Below, one piece after another: positions 52,139 through 62,853 of a stretch of 64,000 bases of DNA. Made by a program: the position numbers and the translations under genes. Positions within the stretch are counted from its first letter, which is position 1, and every line of letters starts with the position of its first letter. This stretch comes from Lysobacteraceae bacterium P (GTDB lineage Bacteria > Pseudomonadota > Gammaproteobacteria > Xanthomonadales > Xanthomonadaceae): the NCBI GenBank assembly GCA_005503055.1, contig SCOX01000002.1, positions 62,001 to 126,000 on the forward strand, in the 5' to 3' direction. The notes below the pieces were generated by a model, which was given only the letters and a program-made list of their open reading frames with translations, searched no databases and had not been told where the DNA came from.

Positions 52139-54745
52139 ATGCGAACTCACTCGTTGGTCCTGGGAACGACGCTGGCACTTCTGATTCTCCCCGCAATGGC
52201 CTCCGACGGCGTCGGTTTCGCGATCGCGCAGGCCGCATCGGCGAATGCGGCCGCCAACATCGACGCGCGCCCCTTCCCCCGCGAATTCACCCAGCAGAAC
52301 ACCACCTTCAGCGTGCACCAGCCGCAGTACGACAGTTGGGAAGGCAATCAGCTCAAGGGGCGCTTCGCGATGTCGGTCAAGACCGGCACGCATAACGGCT
52401 CCGACGGCAAGCCGGAGGAAACCGCCGACTACGGCGTGGTGACGTTCCAGGCACGCACGCAGGTCGACAAGGACGCGCGCGCGGTCGTGCTGACCGACAT
52501 CGCGTTCACCAGCGCCGCTTTTCCGACCGCGACGTCCAGGCAGGCGCACTACCTCGACCTGGCGCGCGCGCAGATGAAGCAGAAATCGACGCTGACCGTG
52601 TCGCTGGACCAGCTCGAATCGGCGATGGCGATCGCCGCGGTCGATGCGAAGGCTCCCGCTTCGCTGCCCGTGCGCAACGACCCGCCGGACATCGTGTTCA
52701 GCACGCAGCCTGCGGTGCTGATCCTCGTCGACGGCGAGCCGGCGCTGAAGCCCAGCGGCGAGGCCGGCGTGCAGCGCGTGATCAACAGCCGCTCGCTGCT
52801 GCTGCAACAGGGCGGGCAGTACTACACCTACCTGGGCGGGCATTGGGCGAAAGCGTCCACGCTCGCCGGCCCGTGGAGCGCGGTGGCGACCGTGGACGGC
52901 GCGCTCACCAACGCGATGCGGCAGGCGGTGTCGTCCAAGCAGGTGGACACGCTCGACAACCCGCCCGACGCGCTCAAGCAGGCGTTCGCCAATGGCGGTA
53001 TGCCGGACCTCTACGTACGCACGCATGCGGCCGAACTGATCACCTCGCAAGGCGAGCCGCAGTTCGCAGCGGTGCCCGGCACGCGCCTGAGTTACATCGC
53101 CAACACCGGCGCCGACGTGTTCGTCGACGGCGGCGACGACAACGCCTGGTATGCGCTGGTGTCGGGCCGCTGGTTCACCGCGCCGGGCAGCAAGGGCCCG
53201 TGGAAGTACGTCGCGTCGGGCGCCTTGCCGGCGGACTTCGCGAAGATCCCGTCCGACAGCGCTAAGAGCGGCGTGCTGGCCTCGATTCCCGGCACACCGG
53301 AGTCGAAGGAGGCACTGATCGCCAACGACATTCCGCAGACAGCGACGGTGAACAAGAGTCTGGCGAAGTTGAGCGTCACCTACGACGGCGCGCCGCAGTT
53401 CGCGCCGATCGAAGGCACGGCACTGCAGTACGCGCGCAACACGCCGGTCCCGGTGATCCGCGTGGCGGGCGACAGCTACTACGCCGTCGACAAGGGCGTG
53501 TGGTTCACCGCGAAGTCCGCGACCGGTCCATGGACGGTGGCGACCAGCGTGCCGGCGGCCATCTATGCGATCCCGACCAACTCGCCGCTGCACTACGTCA
53601 CCTACGTGCGCGTGTACGGCGGCAGCGGCGACGAGGTGTACGTTGGCTACACGCCGGGCTACTACGGCACGGTGGTGACCGACAACGTCGTCGTGTACGG
53701 CACCGGCTATGCATGCACGCCCTGGGTCGGCGCGTACTGGTACGGCTGCCCGGCGACCTACGGCATGGGCGCCTATTTCGGCTGGAATCCGTGGGTGGGC
53801 TGGACCTTCGGCTGGGGCTGGGGCTGGAACGACGGCTGGTACGGGCCGTACAGCCCATGGTGGGGTCCGTGGTACGGGCCGGCGTATCCCTACGGCTGGT
53901 GGGGCGGCGGCGCGGCCGCATGGAACGTGTACGGACACTGGGGCAACGCCGCGGTGCGCGGCACGGCGGCGGCATGGGCCGACCCGTGGACCGGCAACGT
54001 CGGACGCGGCGCGCGCGGCGGCTACTACAACGAAGCCACCGGCGGTCGCGGTGTGGGCCGCGCGGGCATCAACACCAACGCCTACACCGGCACCACCACC
54101 GCCGGCGCGCAGGGCATCCGCTACAACCCGCAGTCCGGGCGCGTGGTCGCCGGTGGCGGCGCGGCGGCGGTGAATCCCTACACCGGACAGGCTGCACGCG
54201 CGGGCGAGCGCACCGTGGTGAACACCAACACCGGGCGCGTGACCCAGGCCGCCGGTGGCGCGGCGATCGGCCCGAACGGTGCGGCGGCGGGCGGCGCGTT
54301 CAACACGCAGGGCCCGGGCGGCAACGAGGCCAGGGGTGCGGGCGGATTCCACTACAACGCCGACACCGGCACGCTGCATCGCGGCGGCGTGGTCGACGTG
54401 AACGACAACGTCTACGCCGGCCACGACGGCAACGTCTACAAACACGACGAGAACGGCTGGAGCGAAGTCGATCGCCCGGACCGCTCGCAGAACGTCGATC
54501 CGGCCAACCTCGACCGCGATCGTTTCGCACGCGAGCGCGGCGACGAACGCATGCGCGGCGACAACGGCGCGATGAATCCCGCTGCGTTCCAGCGCCAGGG
54601 CGGCGCTTTCGAACGCACGGGCGGCGGCGGTGGCGGCGGCATGCAGCGTCCGGCCGGCGGCTACCAGCGGCCGGTCGGCGGTTTCCGGCCGGGTCTGGGT
54701 GGCGGTGGCTTCCGTGGTGGCGGTGGCGGATTCCGCAGGCGTTGA
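52139..54745 (+). CDS. Large exported protein with Trp/Gly/Tyr-rich core
   Basis: An 868-residue protein with a signal peptide, an N-terminal domain of unknown fold (~30-500: FPREFTQQNTTFSVHQPQYDSWEGN ... three-fold GxWFTAxxxxGPW-like repeats at ~240, 340 and 455), a core extremely rich in Trp, Gly and Tyr (~500-595; WGWGWNDGWYGPY), and Gly/Asn/Arg-rich repeats (YNPQSGRVVAGGG, NPYTGQAARAGERTVVNTNTGRV) to a basic Gly-rich end. The repeated G-W-F/W motifs resemble carbohydrate-binding family V/XII annotations. It is probably surface-exposed or bound to cell-wall glycan; function unknown. Confidence 0.75.
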   Translation: MRTHSLVLGTTLALLILPAMASDGVGFAIAQAASANAAANIDARPFPREFTQQNTTFSVHQPQYDSWEGNQLKGRFAMSVKTGTHNGSDGKPEETADYGVVTFQARTQVDKDARAVVLTDIAFTSAAFPTATSRQAHYLDLARAQMKQKSTLTVSLDQLESAMAIAAVDAKAPASLPVRNDPPDIVFSTQPAVLILVDGEPALKPSGEAGVQRVINSRSLLLQQGGQYYTYLGGHWAKASTLAGPWSAVATVDGALTNAMRQAVSSKQVDTLDNPPDALKQAFANGGMPDLYVRTHAAELITSQGEPQFAAVPGTRLSYIANTGADVFVDGGDDNAWYALVSGRWFTAPGSKGPWKYVASGALPADFAKIPSDSAKSGVLASIPGTPESKEALIANDIPQTATVNKSLAKLSVTYDGAPQFAPIEGTALQYARNTPVPVIRVAGDSYYAVDKGVWFTAKSATGPWTVATSVPAAIYAIPTNSPLHYVTYVRVYGGSGDEVYVGYTPGYYGTVVTDNVVVYGTGYACTPWVGAYWYGCPATYGMGAYFGWNPWVGWTFGWGWGWNDGWYGPYSPWWGPWYGPAYPYGWWGGGAAAWNVYGHWGNAAVRGTAAAWADPWTGNVGRGARGGYYNEATGGRGVGRAGINTNAYTGTTTAGAQGIRYNPQSGRVVAGGGAAAVNPYTGQAARAGERTVVNTNTGRVTQAAGGAAIGPNGAAAGGAFNTQGPGGNEARGAGGFHYNADTGTLHRGGVVDVNDNVYAGHDGNVYKHDENGWSEVDRPDRSQNVDPANLDRDRFARERGDERMRGDNGAMNPAAFQRQGGAFERTGGGGGGGMQRPAGGYQRPVGGFRPGLGGGGFRGGGGGFRRR

Positions 54746-54860
54746 CGTACCACTCCATCGCGCGGCGGCGATGCATCAACCCATCGCCGCGGCACACGGC
54801 CCCAGGACGGGCCAGCGCTGACGCGATGGGCTTGTCTGCATTCGTCATGGAGAGAGATCG

Positions 54861-55814
54861 ATGAACACACGCAATCTGCTCGCGTCCTGCATCGCGATGG
54901 CGACGCTTGGCGTCGCCACGCCGGCCATGGCGACCGAAGGCGCCCTGGGCCGCACCATCACCGGCACGACGGTGCAGTCCTACGCCGGCGTCGTCCCGCC
55001 GACGCCGGGCTTCTCGGCGGCGATCGGCTACGTGCATTACTCGGGCGAGATCGGCGCCGAGCGCGCGACCCCCGTCAACAACCTGCTGACGCTCGGCCTG
55101 GACGCGGACTTCGACATGCTCAGCGTCACCGGGCTGTACGTGTGGGACACCGGCGAAGGGCGCTGGAACTTCGCCTCGATGGCGACGCTTCCGTTCGCCA
55201 CCGTGGACGTGAGCGCCAACGTCTCGCTCGGCCCGCGCACCGGACAGACCAGCGACAAAGCCGACTGGGACGTGTTCGATCCGTTCTTCGCGCCCATCAT
55301 CGCCGGCTACCACTTCGACCAGACGCGGCACATGACGTTGGCTCTGTACATCTACAGCGACTGGGGCAGTTACGACCCCGACCGCCTGGCGAACCTGAGC
55401 CTCAACAACTGGACCTACTCGCCCACGTTCGGCTACACGCAGCTGATGCAGAAGGGCACGCTCGAATTCACCACCGTCGCCGCCGTCGACGTCTACACGG
55501 AGAACGACGCCACCGATTACCAGAACGGCGCCGTGTTCCGCATCGATGCGCAGCTGCTGAAGCGCTTCGCCAACGGCTGGGGTGTGGGCGGCGTGGGCGG
55601 CTGGATCGAGCAACTGGAGGACGACGAGGGGCCGACCGCCGACCTGCTCGACGGTTTCAAGGGGCATTCGCTGGCCCTTGGCCCGATCGTCACCTACGAC
55701 AAAAAATGGGACGGCGGCCAAGTGGAATTCGCGGCGCGCTGGCTGACGGAATTCGACGTCAAACGCCGGCTCAAGGGCGATCCGTTGATGGTCACCGCGA
55801 CGGTGACGTTCTGA
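54861..55814 (+). CDS. Outer-membrane transporter-like protein (SphA/phenol MetA family)
   Basis: A 317-residue protein with a signal peptide (MNTRNLLASCIAMATLGVATPAMA) and a beta-barrel of the Phenol_MetA_deg/SphA type: amphipathic strands such as TEGALGRTITGTTVQSYAGVVPPTPGFSAAIGYVHYSG, AGYHFDQTRHMTLALYIYSDWGSY, GHSLALGPIVTYDKKW and a C-terminal VTATVTF ending in Phe. Members are thought to be outer-membrane channels for hydrophobic compounds. It follows the large Trp-rich protein by 115 bp. Confidence 0.8.
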   Translation: MNTRNLLASCIAMATLGVATPAMATEGALGRTITGTTVQSYAGVVPPTPGFSAAIGYVHYSGEIGAERATPVNNLLTLGLDADFDMLSVTGLYVWDTGEGRWNFASMATLPFATVDVSANVSLGPRTGQTSDKADWDVFDPFFAPIIAGYHFDQTRHMTLALYIYSDWGSYDPDRLANLSLNNWTYSPTFGYTQLMQKGTLEFTTVAAVDVYTENDATDYQNGAVFRIDAQLLKRFANGWGVGGVGGWIEQLEDDEGPTADLLDGFKGHSLALGPIVTYDKKWDGGQVEFAARWLTEFDVKRRLKGDPLMVTATVTF

Positions 55815-55836
55815 ACCTTTCGACAGGAGTCGCTCC

Positions 55837-56646
55837 ATGATCGCTGCGCGCACCATCGCCCGCACTGCCCTCGCCCTCGCCACGGCGTTCGCGGCGACAT
55901 CGGCCTTCGCTCAGGAAAGCGCCGACGAACTGGCGAAGAAGCTGTCCAATCCCGTCGCCTCGATGATCAGCGTGCCGTTCCAGTACAACATCGACTTCGG
56001 CTATGGCAGCGAGGATGGAACCAAGCAGACGCTGAACATCCAGCCGGTGATTCCGGCCAAGCTGTCCGAGAAGTGGAACCTCATCACGCGCGTCATCGTG
56101 CCGGTGATCCAGCAGGACGACATCGCGGGGAACTCCGGCAGCCAGTTCGGCCTCGGCGATGTCACGCCCACCTTTTTCTTCTCGCCCAGCCAGCCCACCG
56201 CGGGCGGCATCACCTGGGGCCTGGGCCCGGTGTTCCTGCTTCCCACCGCCAGCAACGACCTGCTCGGCGTCGACGAATGGGGCGCCGGACCCAGCCTGCT
56301 GGTGCTCAAGCAATCCCCGCACTGGACCGTCGGCGTGCTGGCGAACCACATCTGGTCGGTGTCGGGATCGCGCAACGATCCCGACATCAGCAACACCTTC
56401 CTGCAACCGTTCTTCGCACGGCAGTTCAAGGGCGGGCGCACGCTCACGTTCAACGCGGAGTCGACCTACGACTGGGAGAACGAGCAGTGGACGGTCCCGC
56501 TCAACGTCGTCTACTCGAAGGTCACGCGCGTGGGCAGCCAGACGATGAGCTTCGCCGGCGGCGTGCGCGGCTATGTCGATGCGCCGCGCGGCGGGCCGGA
56601 CTGGGGACTGCGCTTCGTGGTGACCTTCCTGGTGCCGGAAAAATAG
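55837..56646 (+). CDS. Outer-membrane beta-barrel protein, transporter-like
   Basis: A 269-residue protein with a signal peptide (cleaved after SAFA, ~25) and a family pattern seen in proteobacterial outer-membrane proteins: ELAKKLSNPVASMISVPFQYNIDFGYG, LNIQPVIPAKLSEKWNLITRVIVPVI, GLGDVTPTFFFSP, WGLGPVFLLPTASNDLLG and NTFLQPFF. It ends FVVTFLVPEK. The substrate is unknown. It follows the previous barrel by 22 bp and closes the envelope cluster. Confidence 0.8.
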   Translation: MIAARTIARTALALATAFAATSAFAQESADELAKKLSNPVASMISVPFQYNIDFGYGSEDGTKQTLNIQPVIPAKLSEKWNLITRVIVPVIQQDDIAGNSGSQFGLGDVTPTFFFSPSQPTAGGITWGLGPVFLLPTASNDLLGVDEWGAGPSLLVLKQSPHWTVGVLANHIWSVSGSRNDPDISNTFLQPFFARQFKGGRTLTFNAESTYDWENEQWTVPLNVVYSKVTRVGSQTMSFAGGVRGYVDAPRGGPDWGLRFVVTFLVPEK

Positions 56647-57034
56647 CGGCGGCTGCGTCCTGCGACCCGCTCCCAGCGCGCGGGTACGACGCTGCCTTCG
56701 ATCGACTCTCCACGACCCTCGGGCGGGCAGGCCGGAACCCTCGCGAGCCTTCCGGCAACCCTCGCGTTGCGACTGTTTCGCATCGCGCGGGTAACTCGCT
56801 ACCTTCGGCCGGGTCTCCGGTGGCCTCCGTCGGGTACGTCGTGCCCTCGCGCGGGTGCGCCGGGCCCTCGCGTTGCGACAATCTCGCGGCGCGAGGGCAG
56901 CGCTGCACCCTCCCGACCTTGCCGCGTAGCCGCGCGAACCCGCCGGAGACTCGAGCGCAGGCAGCGGTGCACCCGCGCGCGGGTAGCGCGCAACCCGTGC
57001 AGGCCAGACGTACGGCGCATCGCGTCGCGCGGCC
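56647..57034. repeat. Degenerate 21-bp tandem repeat in a convergent spacer
   Basis: The 388-bp gap between convergent genes has TCG at ~21-bp steps (56698, 56719, 56741, 56762, 56783, 56805, 56826, 56847, 56868), with related units such as GCGCGGGTACGACGCTGCCTTCG, GCGCGGGTAACTCGCTACCTTCG and CGCGGGTGCGCCGGGCCCTCG: about ten diverged copies. On the minus strand one frame gives a heptapeptide pattern (REGPAHP, REGTTYP, AEGSELP). No gene is called. Confidence 0.6.
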
Positions 57035-57866
<832 letters not shown>

Positions 57867-57874
57867 CCCGCGCG

Positions 57875-59044
57875 ATGGCGGCCGGCGGCGCCTGTGCAGC
57901 CACCGCACCCGATGCCGACCGCGCCCGCAGCGCGGACGCTTCCGGCTGCGTCGTCGAACTGGTGCGGCGCGAACACCGCACCGAACACGAAGCAGCCACC
58001 GGTCGGTGGATCGGTGAGCGGCTCGCTGCGCTGCTCGGCTTCGAGTACGGCGGCGTGCACGCGCAGGACGCTTCGTACGAGGCGCCGCCCTTCTTCGTTC
58101 CCGACACCACGCTGCTGGTGTCGGAAGCGCACGACCTGGGCATCCACGGGCCGGGACAGTTGCTCGGTGGCGTCGTGCCGCATCCCTTCGTCGCGACCAA
58201 GTCGATCACCCATCCGCTGGTCGACGGCGCGCGCGTCGTGCCGCAGGGTTGGTCGAGCACGCTGGGCACCGAACTCGACGAAGTCACCCTGCCCGGCTTC
58301 ACGGCGTTCAGCGCGGAGGATGCGGCTCGCGCGGCCCGCCACCTTTTCGACCAGGGCCTGCCGGCGCGAATCAAGCGCGCCGACGGCATCGGCGGTCTCG
58401 GCCAGTCCGTCGCCACCGACAGGAAGACGCTCGACGCCGCGTTGGCGCACCTCGACGCGGACAGTCTGGAACGCCTTGGCGCGGTGATCGAACTCAACCT
58501 CAAGCCGGTGAAGACCTACAGCATCGGGACCGTGGTCGCGGGGCCCCACCGCATCGCCTATTTCGGCACCCAGCGGCTCACGCGCAATCGCCGCGGCGTC
58601 TCGGTCTACGGCGGGTCGACGCTCTCGTGCCTGCGCGGTGAGCTCGAGGACCTGCTGGCGACGCTGGACGACGAGGCCGAGCGTCGCGTGCTGCGCTGTG
58701 CGATCCGCTACGACGCGGAAGTCTCGCGCGCCTACCCGGCGTTCTTCGCGTCGCGCCGCAATTACGACGTGGCACTTGGCGTGGATCCTTCAGGCGTGCC
58801 GCGCACGGGCGTACTCGAGCAATCGTGGCGCATCGGTGGGGCGACACCGGCGGAGATCCTGGCGCTGGAGGCGATGCACCTGGATCCGGAACTGGCCCGG
58901 GTGAGCGTCTCCACGCATGAGGTTTACGAGATGATCGACGCGCCGCTGGGCGCGCAGGTGTACTTCCGCGGCGAGGATCCTGCCGTCGGCCCGATGACGA
59001 AGTACGCCTTGCTCAATGCGCAGGACGATGCGCATGGACGTTAG
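57875..59044 (+). CDS. DUF3182 family ATP-grasp-like protein
   Basis: A 389-residue soluble protein. Visible are [44 protein letters not shown], an [27 protein letters not shown] segment resembling the ATP-grasp glycine loop, [31 protein letters not shown], and the C-terminal [16 protein letters not shown] with [21 protein letters not shown], all of the DUF3182 family. It is a predicted ATP-dependent ligase; substrate unknown. I use ATG 57875; a TTG at 57863 overlapping the previous stop is possible. It overlaps the next gene by 11 bp. Confidence 0.8.
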   Translation: MAAGGACAATAPDADRARSADASGCVVELVRREHRTEHEAATGRWIGERLAALLGFEYGGVHAQDASYEAPPFFVPDTTLLVSEAHDLGIHGPGQLLGGVVPHPFVATKSITHPLVDGARVVPQGWSSTLGTELDEVTLPGFTAFSAEDAARAARHLFDQGLPARIKRADGIGGLGQSVATDRKTLDAALAHLDADSLERLGAVIELNLKPVKTYSIGTVVAGPHRIAYFGTQRLTRNRRGVSVYGGSTLSCLRGELEDLLATLDDEAERRVLRCAIRYDAEVSRAYPAFFASRRNYDVALGVDPSGVPRTGVLEQSWRIGGATPAEILALEAMHLDPELARVSVSTHEVYEMIDAPLGAQVYFRGEDPAVGPMTKYALLNAQDDAHGR

Positions 59045-59828
59045 GCTCGAGAACATAGAACTGACGGTCGAGCAGGATCTGGTGTGCGGCACGGTGCTCT
59101 CGCCCGCGTCGCAGTTGCCGGGCGTGCTGTTCGTGCACGGATGGGGCGGCAGCCAGGAACACGACCTGGTCCGCGCGCGCGAGGCGGCGGGCATCGGCTG
59201 CGTGTGCCTCACCTTCGACCTGCGTGGCCACGAACGCACTGCGCGCCACTGGGAAAAGGTGAATCGCCCGCAGAACCTGGCCGATCTGCTCGCGGCATAC
59301 GACTGGCTCGCGGCGCAGCCGAACGTGGATCCGAGCGCGATCGCCGTCGTCGGCATCAGCTATGGCGGATACCTTGCCGCCCTGATGTCCGCGCAGCGTC
59401 CGGTGCGATGGCTCGCGCTGCGCTCGCCGGCGATCTACAAGGACGACGGCTGGGAGCTTCCCAAGCTGCAGCTGCACATCGACACCGGTCTGGCCGACTA
59501 CCGCCAGCGGCGCATCGATTGGCCGGACAACCGCGTGCTTCGCGCCTGTGCGGACTATCGCGGCCATGCCTTGCTGGTCGCCGCCGAACACGACACCGTC
59601 GTCCCGCATCCGGTGATGGACAACTACGCCAACGCGTTCCGTAACGCGCACTCGTTGACGCGTCGCGTGATCGAGGGCGCGGACCATGCGTTCTCGCAGA
59701 AGCCCGCGCAGAAGGCCTATACGGCGATCCTGATCAAGTGGCTGGCGGAGATGATCATGGGTGCGCGCGAGGAAGCGGCGCAGGCGCGGTTGCGGGAGCG
59801 GGTTGTGGAGGGGGATGGGGATTCGTAG
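59034..59828 (+). CDS. Alpha/beta hydrolase
   Basis: A 264-residue hydrolase (BAAT/dienelactone-hydrolase-like). It has the oxyanion segment [13 protein letters not shown], the nucleophile elbow GISYGGY (Ser ~111), an Asp in [12 protein letters not shown] and the catalytic His in GADHAF. No signal peptide. The ATG at 59034 overlaps the DUF3182 stop by 11 bp, so the pair is co-translated and probably acts on the same molecule made or modified by the ATP-grasp enzyme. Confidence 0.88.
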   Translation: MDVRLENIELTVEQDLVCGTVLSPASQLPGVLFVHGWGGSQEHDLVRAREAAGIGCVCLTFDLRGHERTARHWEKVNRPQNLADLLAAYDWLAAQPNVDPSAIAVVGISYGGYLAALMSAQRPVRWLALRSPAIYKDDGWELPKLQLHIDTGLADYRQRRIDWPDNRVLRACADYRGHALLVAAEHDTVVPHPVMDNYANAFRNAHSLTRRVIEGADHAFSQKPAQKAYTAILIKWLAEMIMGAREEAAQARLRERVVEGDGDS

Positions 59829-60220
59829 GCGGCTGGATCCCAGATCTCCGCGCGCGCAGTGCATCGTTCTCGATTGCGATTGGGGGCCATCCATGGCGAT
59901 CGGATCCGGCTTCGGATTGCTCTGCCTGAAGTTCCATGGCCGGGCGTTCGGCAGGCCGCGCGGCAGTGCGGCGATGCGCAACTTCGATAGCGCTGCCGCG
60001 GCCGTCCATGGCGTTACACGGCTGGGCTTCGGATCGCCCTGCCCGGCCATCCATGGCCGGGCGTTCGGCAGGCCGCGCGGCAGTGCGGCGATGCGCAACT
60101 TCGATAGCGCTGCCGCGGCCGTCCATGGCGTTACACGGCTGGACTTCGGATCGCCCTGCCCGGCCATCCATGGCCGGGCGTTCGGCAGGCCGCGCGGCAG
60201 TGCCGCGCAAGTGGCCTGCC
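59829..60220. repeat. 117-bp tandem repeat array
   Basis: Two full units of 117 bp (59942-60058, 60059-60175), nearly identical, a third partial (60176-60212) that diverges at its end, and a degenerate partial copy before them (~59886-59941). Each unit contains gggcgttcggcaggccgcgc, cggcgatgcgcaacttcgat and the palindrome ggccatccatggcc. The unit length is 39 codons, so frames stay open, but nothing looks coding. An inverted copy of the end of the array (60171-60222) lies at 63207-63258. Confidence 0.85.
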
Positions 60221-61225
60221 TCACCCCCTCGGTCCTCCCATTACGGGGAGGACGATGCCGTTGACGTACGACGAGCACACCGGCGCCGCCAGGAATACAT
60301 ACGCCGGGGAGATCTCCTCCGGCTGCGCGGGGCGGCCCATGTCGCTGGACTCGCCGAACTTCGCCAGGTCCTTGGCAGGCTTGTCGGCGGGATTGAGCGG
60401 CGTCCACACCGGACCCGGCGCGACGGCGTTAACGCGGATGCCGCGCTCGAGCAGGTTGCTCGCAAGCGACTTCGTGAAGGCATGGATCGCGCCCTTCGTC
60501 GCCGAATAGTCGAGCAGGTGCTTGGAGCCGAACAGGCCGGTCTCGGAGCCCGAGTTGATGATGCATGCGCCGCGCTCCATGTGCGGCAGGGCCGCGCGCG
60601 CCATGTGGAAGTAGCCGGCGATGTTGGTCTGCAGGGTTTCCTGCAGATGTTCGTCGGTCAGGTCTTCGAGCTTTTTGGCATGCAGCTGGAAGGCGGCGTT
60701 GTTGACGAGGATGTCGAGCCGGCCGAAGGCCTGCACGGTCGCGGCGACGGCGCCGTTGCAGAACGTCGCGTCCTTCACGTCGCCGGGAATGACCAGGCAG
60801 CGACGACCTTCCTTCTCCACGGCAGCGCGCGTTTCCTCGGCGTCCTCGTGTTCGCTCAGGTACACGATGGCGACGTCCGCGCCTTCGCGCGCGAACAGGA
60901 CGGCGACCGCGCGGCCGATGCCCGAATCGCCACCGGTCACGATCGCGACGCGGTCCTGCAGTTTGCCGCTGCCCTTGTAGTCGGGAGCGAGGTAGCGCGG
61001 GCGTGGGTCGAGTTCGTGTTCGTGTCCCGGCTTCTTCTGATGCTGCGCGGGAAGCGGATTCTCCGGCTGTTTGCGCACGCCGGCCTGCACGGCCTTCTTG
61101 GCCGGTTCCTTCTTCGCAGACGCTTTGGTCTGTCTGGCGTCCTTGGCTTCCACCTGTTTCTGGATCGACCTTTGCCTGGCCGCCGTGCCGGCTGCCTTCG
61201 ACGCCGGCTTCTTCTCTTTCGCCAT
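60221..61225 (-). CDS. Short-chain dehydrogenase with Lys-rich N-terminal extension
   Basis: A 334-residue NAD(P)-dependent oxidoreductase of the YghA/YdaD-like subgroup. The first ~80 residues are Lys/Ala/Gln-rich and disordered (KASAKKEPAKKAVQAG), followed by the conserved lead RPRYLAPDYKGSGKLQDRVAIVTGGDSGIGRAVA. The SDR fold has TGGDSGIG, LVNNAA, catalytic Ser in INSGSE, Tyr and Lys in YSATKGA. The C-terminus MGRPAQPEEISPAYVFLAA ... SSYVNGIVLPVMGG is typical. Related genes are stress (sigma-S type) induced. Confidence 0.93.
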   Translation of the reverse strand: MAKEKKPASKAAGTAARQRSIQKQVEAKDARQTKASAKKEPAKKAVQAGVRKQPENPLPAQHQKKPGHEHELDPRPRYLAPDYKGSGKLQDRVAIVTGGDSGIGRAVAVLFAREGADVAIVYLSEHEDAEETRAAVEKEGRRCLVIPGDVKDATFCNGAVAATVQAFGRLDILVNNAAFQLHAKKLEDLTDEHLQETLQTNIAGYFHMARAALPHMERGACIINSGSETGLFGSKHLLDYSATKGAIHAFTKSLASNLLERGIRVNAVAPGPVWTPLNPADKPAKDLAKFGESSDMGRPAQPEEISPAYVFLAAPVCSSYVNGIVLPVMGGPRG

Positions 61226-61329
61226 GCCCGTGCCCTCACGTTTCGGTGACGGGAACGCCCGGGTGCGAACACCCGGGCGCTCGTGCCTGCGTCGCCCGCT
61301 GAGAGGCCCTCGCAGGAATTACTCGCCGA

Positions 61330-61689
61330 TTACTTGGTCTTCTTGGCGACCGTCAGTGCGCTGGCGTCGACGCTCTTCACGCCCTTGATCTTCTTCGCGA
61401 CCGCCACTGCCTTGTCGGCGTTGGCCTTGCTGTCGACGGTGCCGGACAGGCTCACCGTGCCGTTGACGGTTTCGACATCGATGGTGGTGCCGGGCACGTC
61501 CGGCGTGGCCATCAGATCGGCCTTCACCTTGGTGGTGATCCAGGTGTCGTTGACCGGCTGGGCCGAGTCGCCTTCTTCGGCTTCGGCCTGCGGGCGATCC
61601 TGCGCGGTGGCGAGCATCGGCATGGCGCCGACGATGGCGGCCGCGCCGAAGACGGCGGCAAACAGCGTCTTGTTCTTTCGAATGTTCAT
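61330..61689 (-). CDS. BON-domain exported protein
   Basis: A 119-residue protein with a signal peptide (MNIRKNKTLFAAVFGAAAIVGAMPMLATA), an acidic linker (~30-50) and one BON domain: NDTWITTKVKADLMATPDVPGTTIDVETVNGTVSLSGTVDSKANADKAVAVAKKIKGVKSVDASALTV. BON proteins such as OsmY sit in the periplasm and respond to osmotic stress. The ATG at 61689 is chosen because the signal peptide starts there. Confidence 0.92.
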   Translation of the reverse strand: MNIRKNKTLFAAVFGAAAIVGAMPMLATAQDRPQAEAEEGDSAQPVNDTWITTKVKADLMATPDVPGTTIDVETVNGTVSLSGTVDSKANADKAVAVAKKIKGVKSVDASALTVAKKTK

Positions 61690-61826
61690 GTCGTTCCTCC
61701 CGTAAAGGTGACGACAGCTTTCGGTGCGTGCGCGTATCGCGGCGTGAAATCCGCGCGTATCCGTGATTTTGCACGGGGTGAGCATTCACGCTTGCGAAAC
61801 CGGCGTGTACGCGGCATGCGCGACCC

Positions 61827-62765
61827 TCAGCGGCGCGCGTTCGCCAGGCCCAGCGCGGCGTCGAATGCGGTGTCCTGTGCGACCGCCACGTCAGGCGCGA
61901 CGCCGACGGCCTCCCAGTTGGTGTGCGTGATCGGATTGACCGGCGATCCATCGGAGACGAACACGCTGAAACCTCCGCCGATGTCGACCTCGCCACCCGG
62001 ATTGGCCGCGCCCGCACTGCGCGCGCCGATCACCGAGGCGCGTTTCGCGCTTTGCAGCGTGTAGGTGAACGCCTCAGCCGCCGAGGCCGTGCCGCCATCG
62101 ATCAGCACGTACACTGGCACCTGCATCCGCGGCTTCGCGTAGGGCGTCGCAGGTGCCTCGCTGTAGCTTTCGGTGCGAGTGCGGAAAATGTTGTAGGCCT
62201 GGGTGCCAGGCGTGAGGAAGGCACTGGCGAGATAGCCGACCATGCTCGGGGAGCCGCCCCGGTTGCCGCGCAGGTCGATGATCATCGCGCGGCTGGCCGA
62301 CAGGCGCGCGAGCGCATCGTCGATCGCCACGCGCGCAGGCGCACGCTCATCGTCGAATTCGAAATGGGCGAACTCGGTCATGCGCAGCACGCCGATACCG
62401 TCCGGCCGCAGTTCGACGGTCGCGATTCCATTGGGAGCGGTGGGCGCGGACGCGCGTCGCGGTGCAGCCGAACGCGCGCCATCCGCCGCGCCGTTCCATC
62501 GCACGCGGAAATGCCGGTCGAGCGGGCGCAGCCGCGCAGTCAGCGCATCGGCGAGGGCCTGCGGATCGGCGAGCGTGTCGAACGCGCCGGCGCTGGCGTC
62601 GCGGCGCAGGGCGTCGGCGATCTGCCCGCCCCGCGCCGGGTCGAAGTAGCGCCTGGCGATGGCGTCGGCCACGGCATCGACGGCCTCCCGTGGCGCCGGC
62701 TGGGCGTTCACGACCGAAGCGAAGGACAACAGCAGGACAGCGGCGGCGCGGCACAGGTTCGGCAT
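61827..62765 (-). CDS. S41-family (C-terminal-processing-like) peptidase
   Basis: A 312-residue exported protein with a signal peptide ([21 protein letters not shown]). The S41/IRBP-like core is seen in [74 protein letters not shown] (catalytic Ser in TASAAE) and [28 protein letters not shown]. There is no PDZ domain. Related proteins act as periplasmic peptidases. It is divergent from queD. Confidence 0.88.
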   Translation of the reverse strand: MPNLCRAAAVLLLSFASVVNAQPAPREAVDAVADAIARRYFDPARGGQIADALRRDASAGAFDTLADPQALADALTARLRPLDRHFRVRWNGAADGARSAAPRRASAPTAPNGIATVELRPDGIGVLRMTEFAHFEFDDERAPARVAIDDALARLSASRAMIIDLRGNRGGSPSMVGYLASAFLTPGTQAYNIFRTRTESYSEAPATPYAKPRMQVPVYVLIDGGTASAAEAFTYTLQSAKRASVIGARSAGAANPGGEVDIGGGFSVFVSDGSPVNPITHTNWEAVGVAPDVAVAQDTAFDAALGLANARR

Positions 62766-62853
62766 GGCGTATTCCCCGGGGGTTTCCTGTCTGGATGCCG
62801 CGCCGGCCGCGAGGGTCGCACCGCCCGGCACCTGCGGCGCTAAACTGGCGCGC

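Noticed and set aside
51959..54445. An 828-codon minus-strand frame opposite the Trp-rich protein gene
   Set aside because: The plus-strand gene has a signal peptide, repeats and operon context; the minus frame has none.
59755..60210. A minus-strand gene of ~150 codons over the 117-bp array
   Set aside because: It stays open only because the unit length is a multiple of three; no start signal and no recognisable protein.
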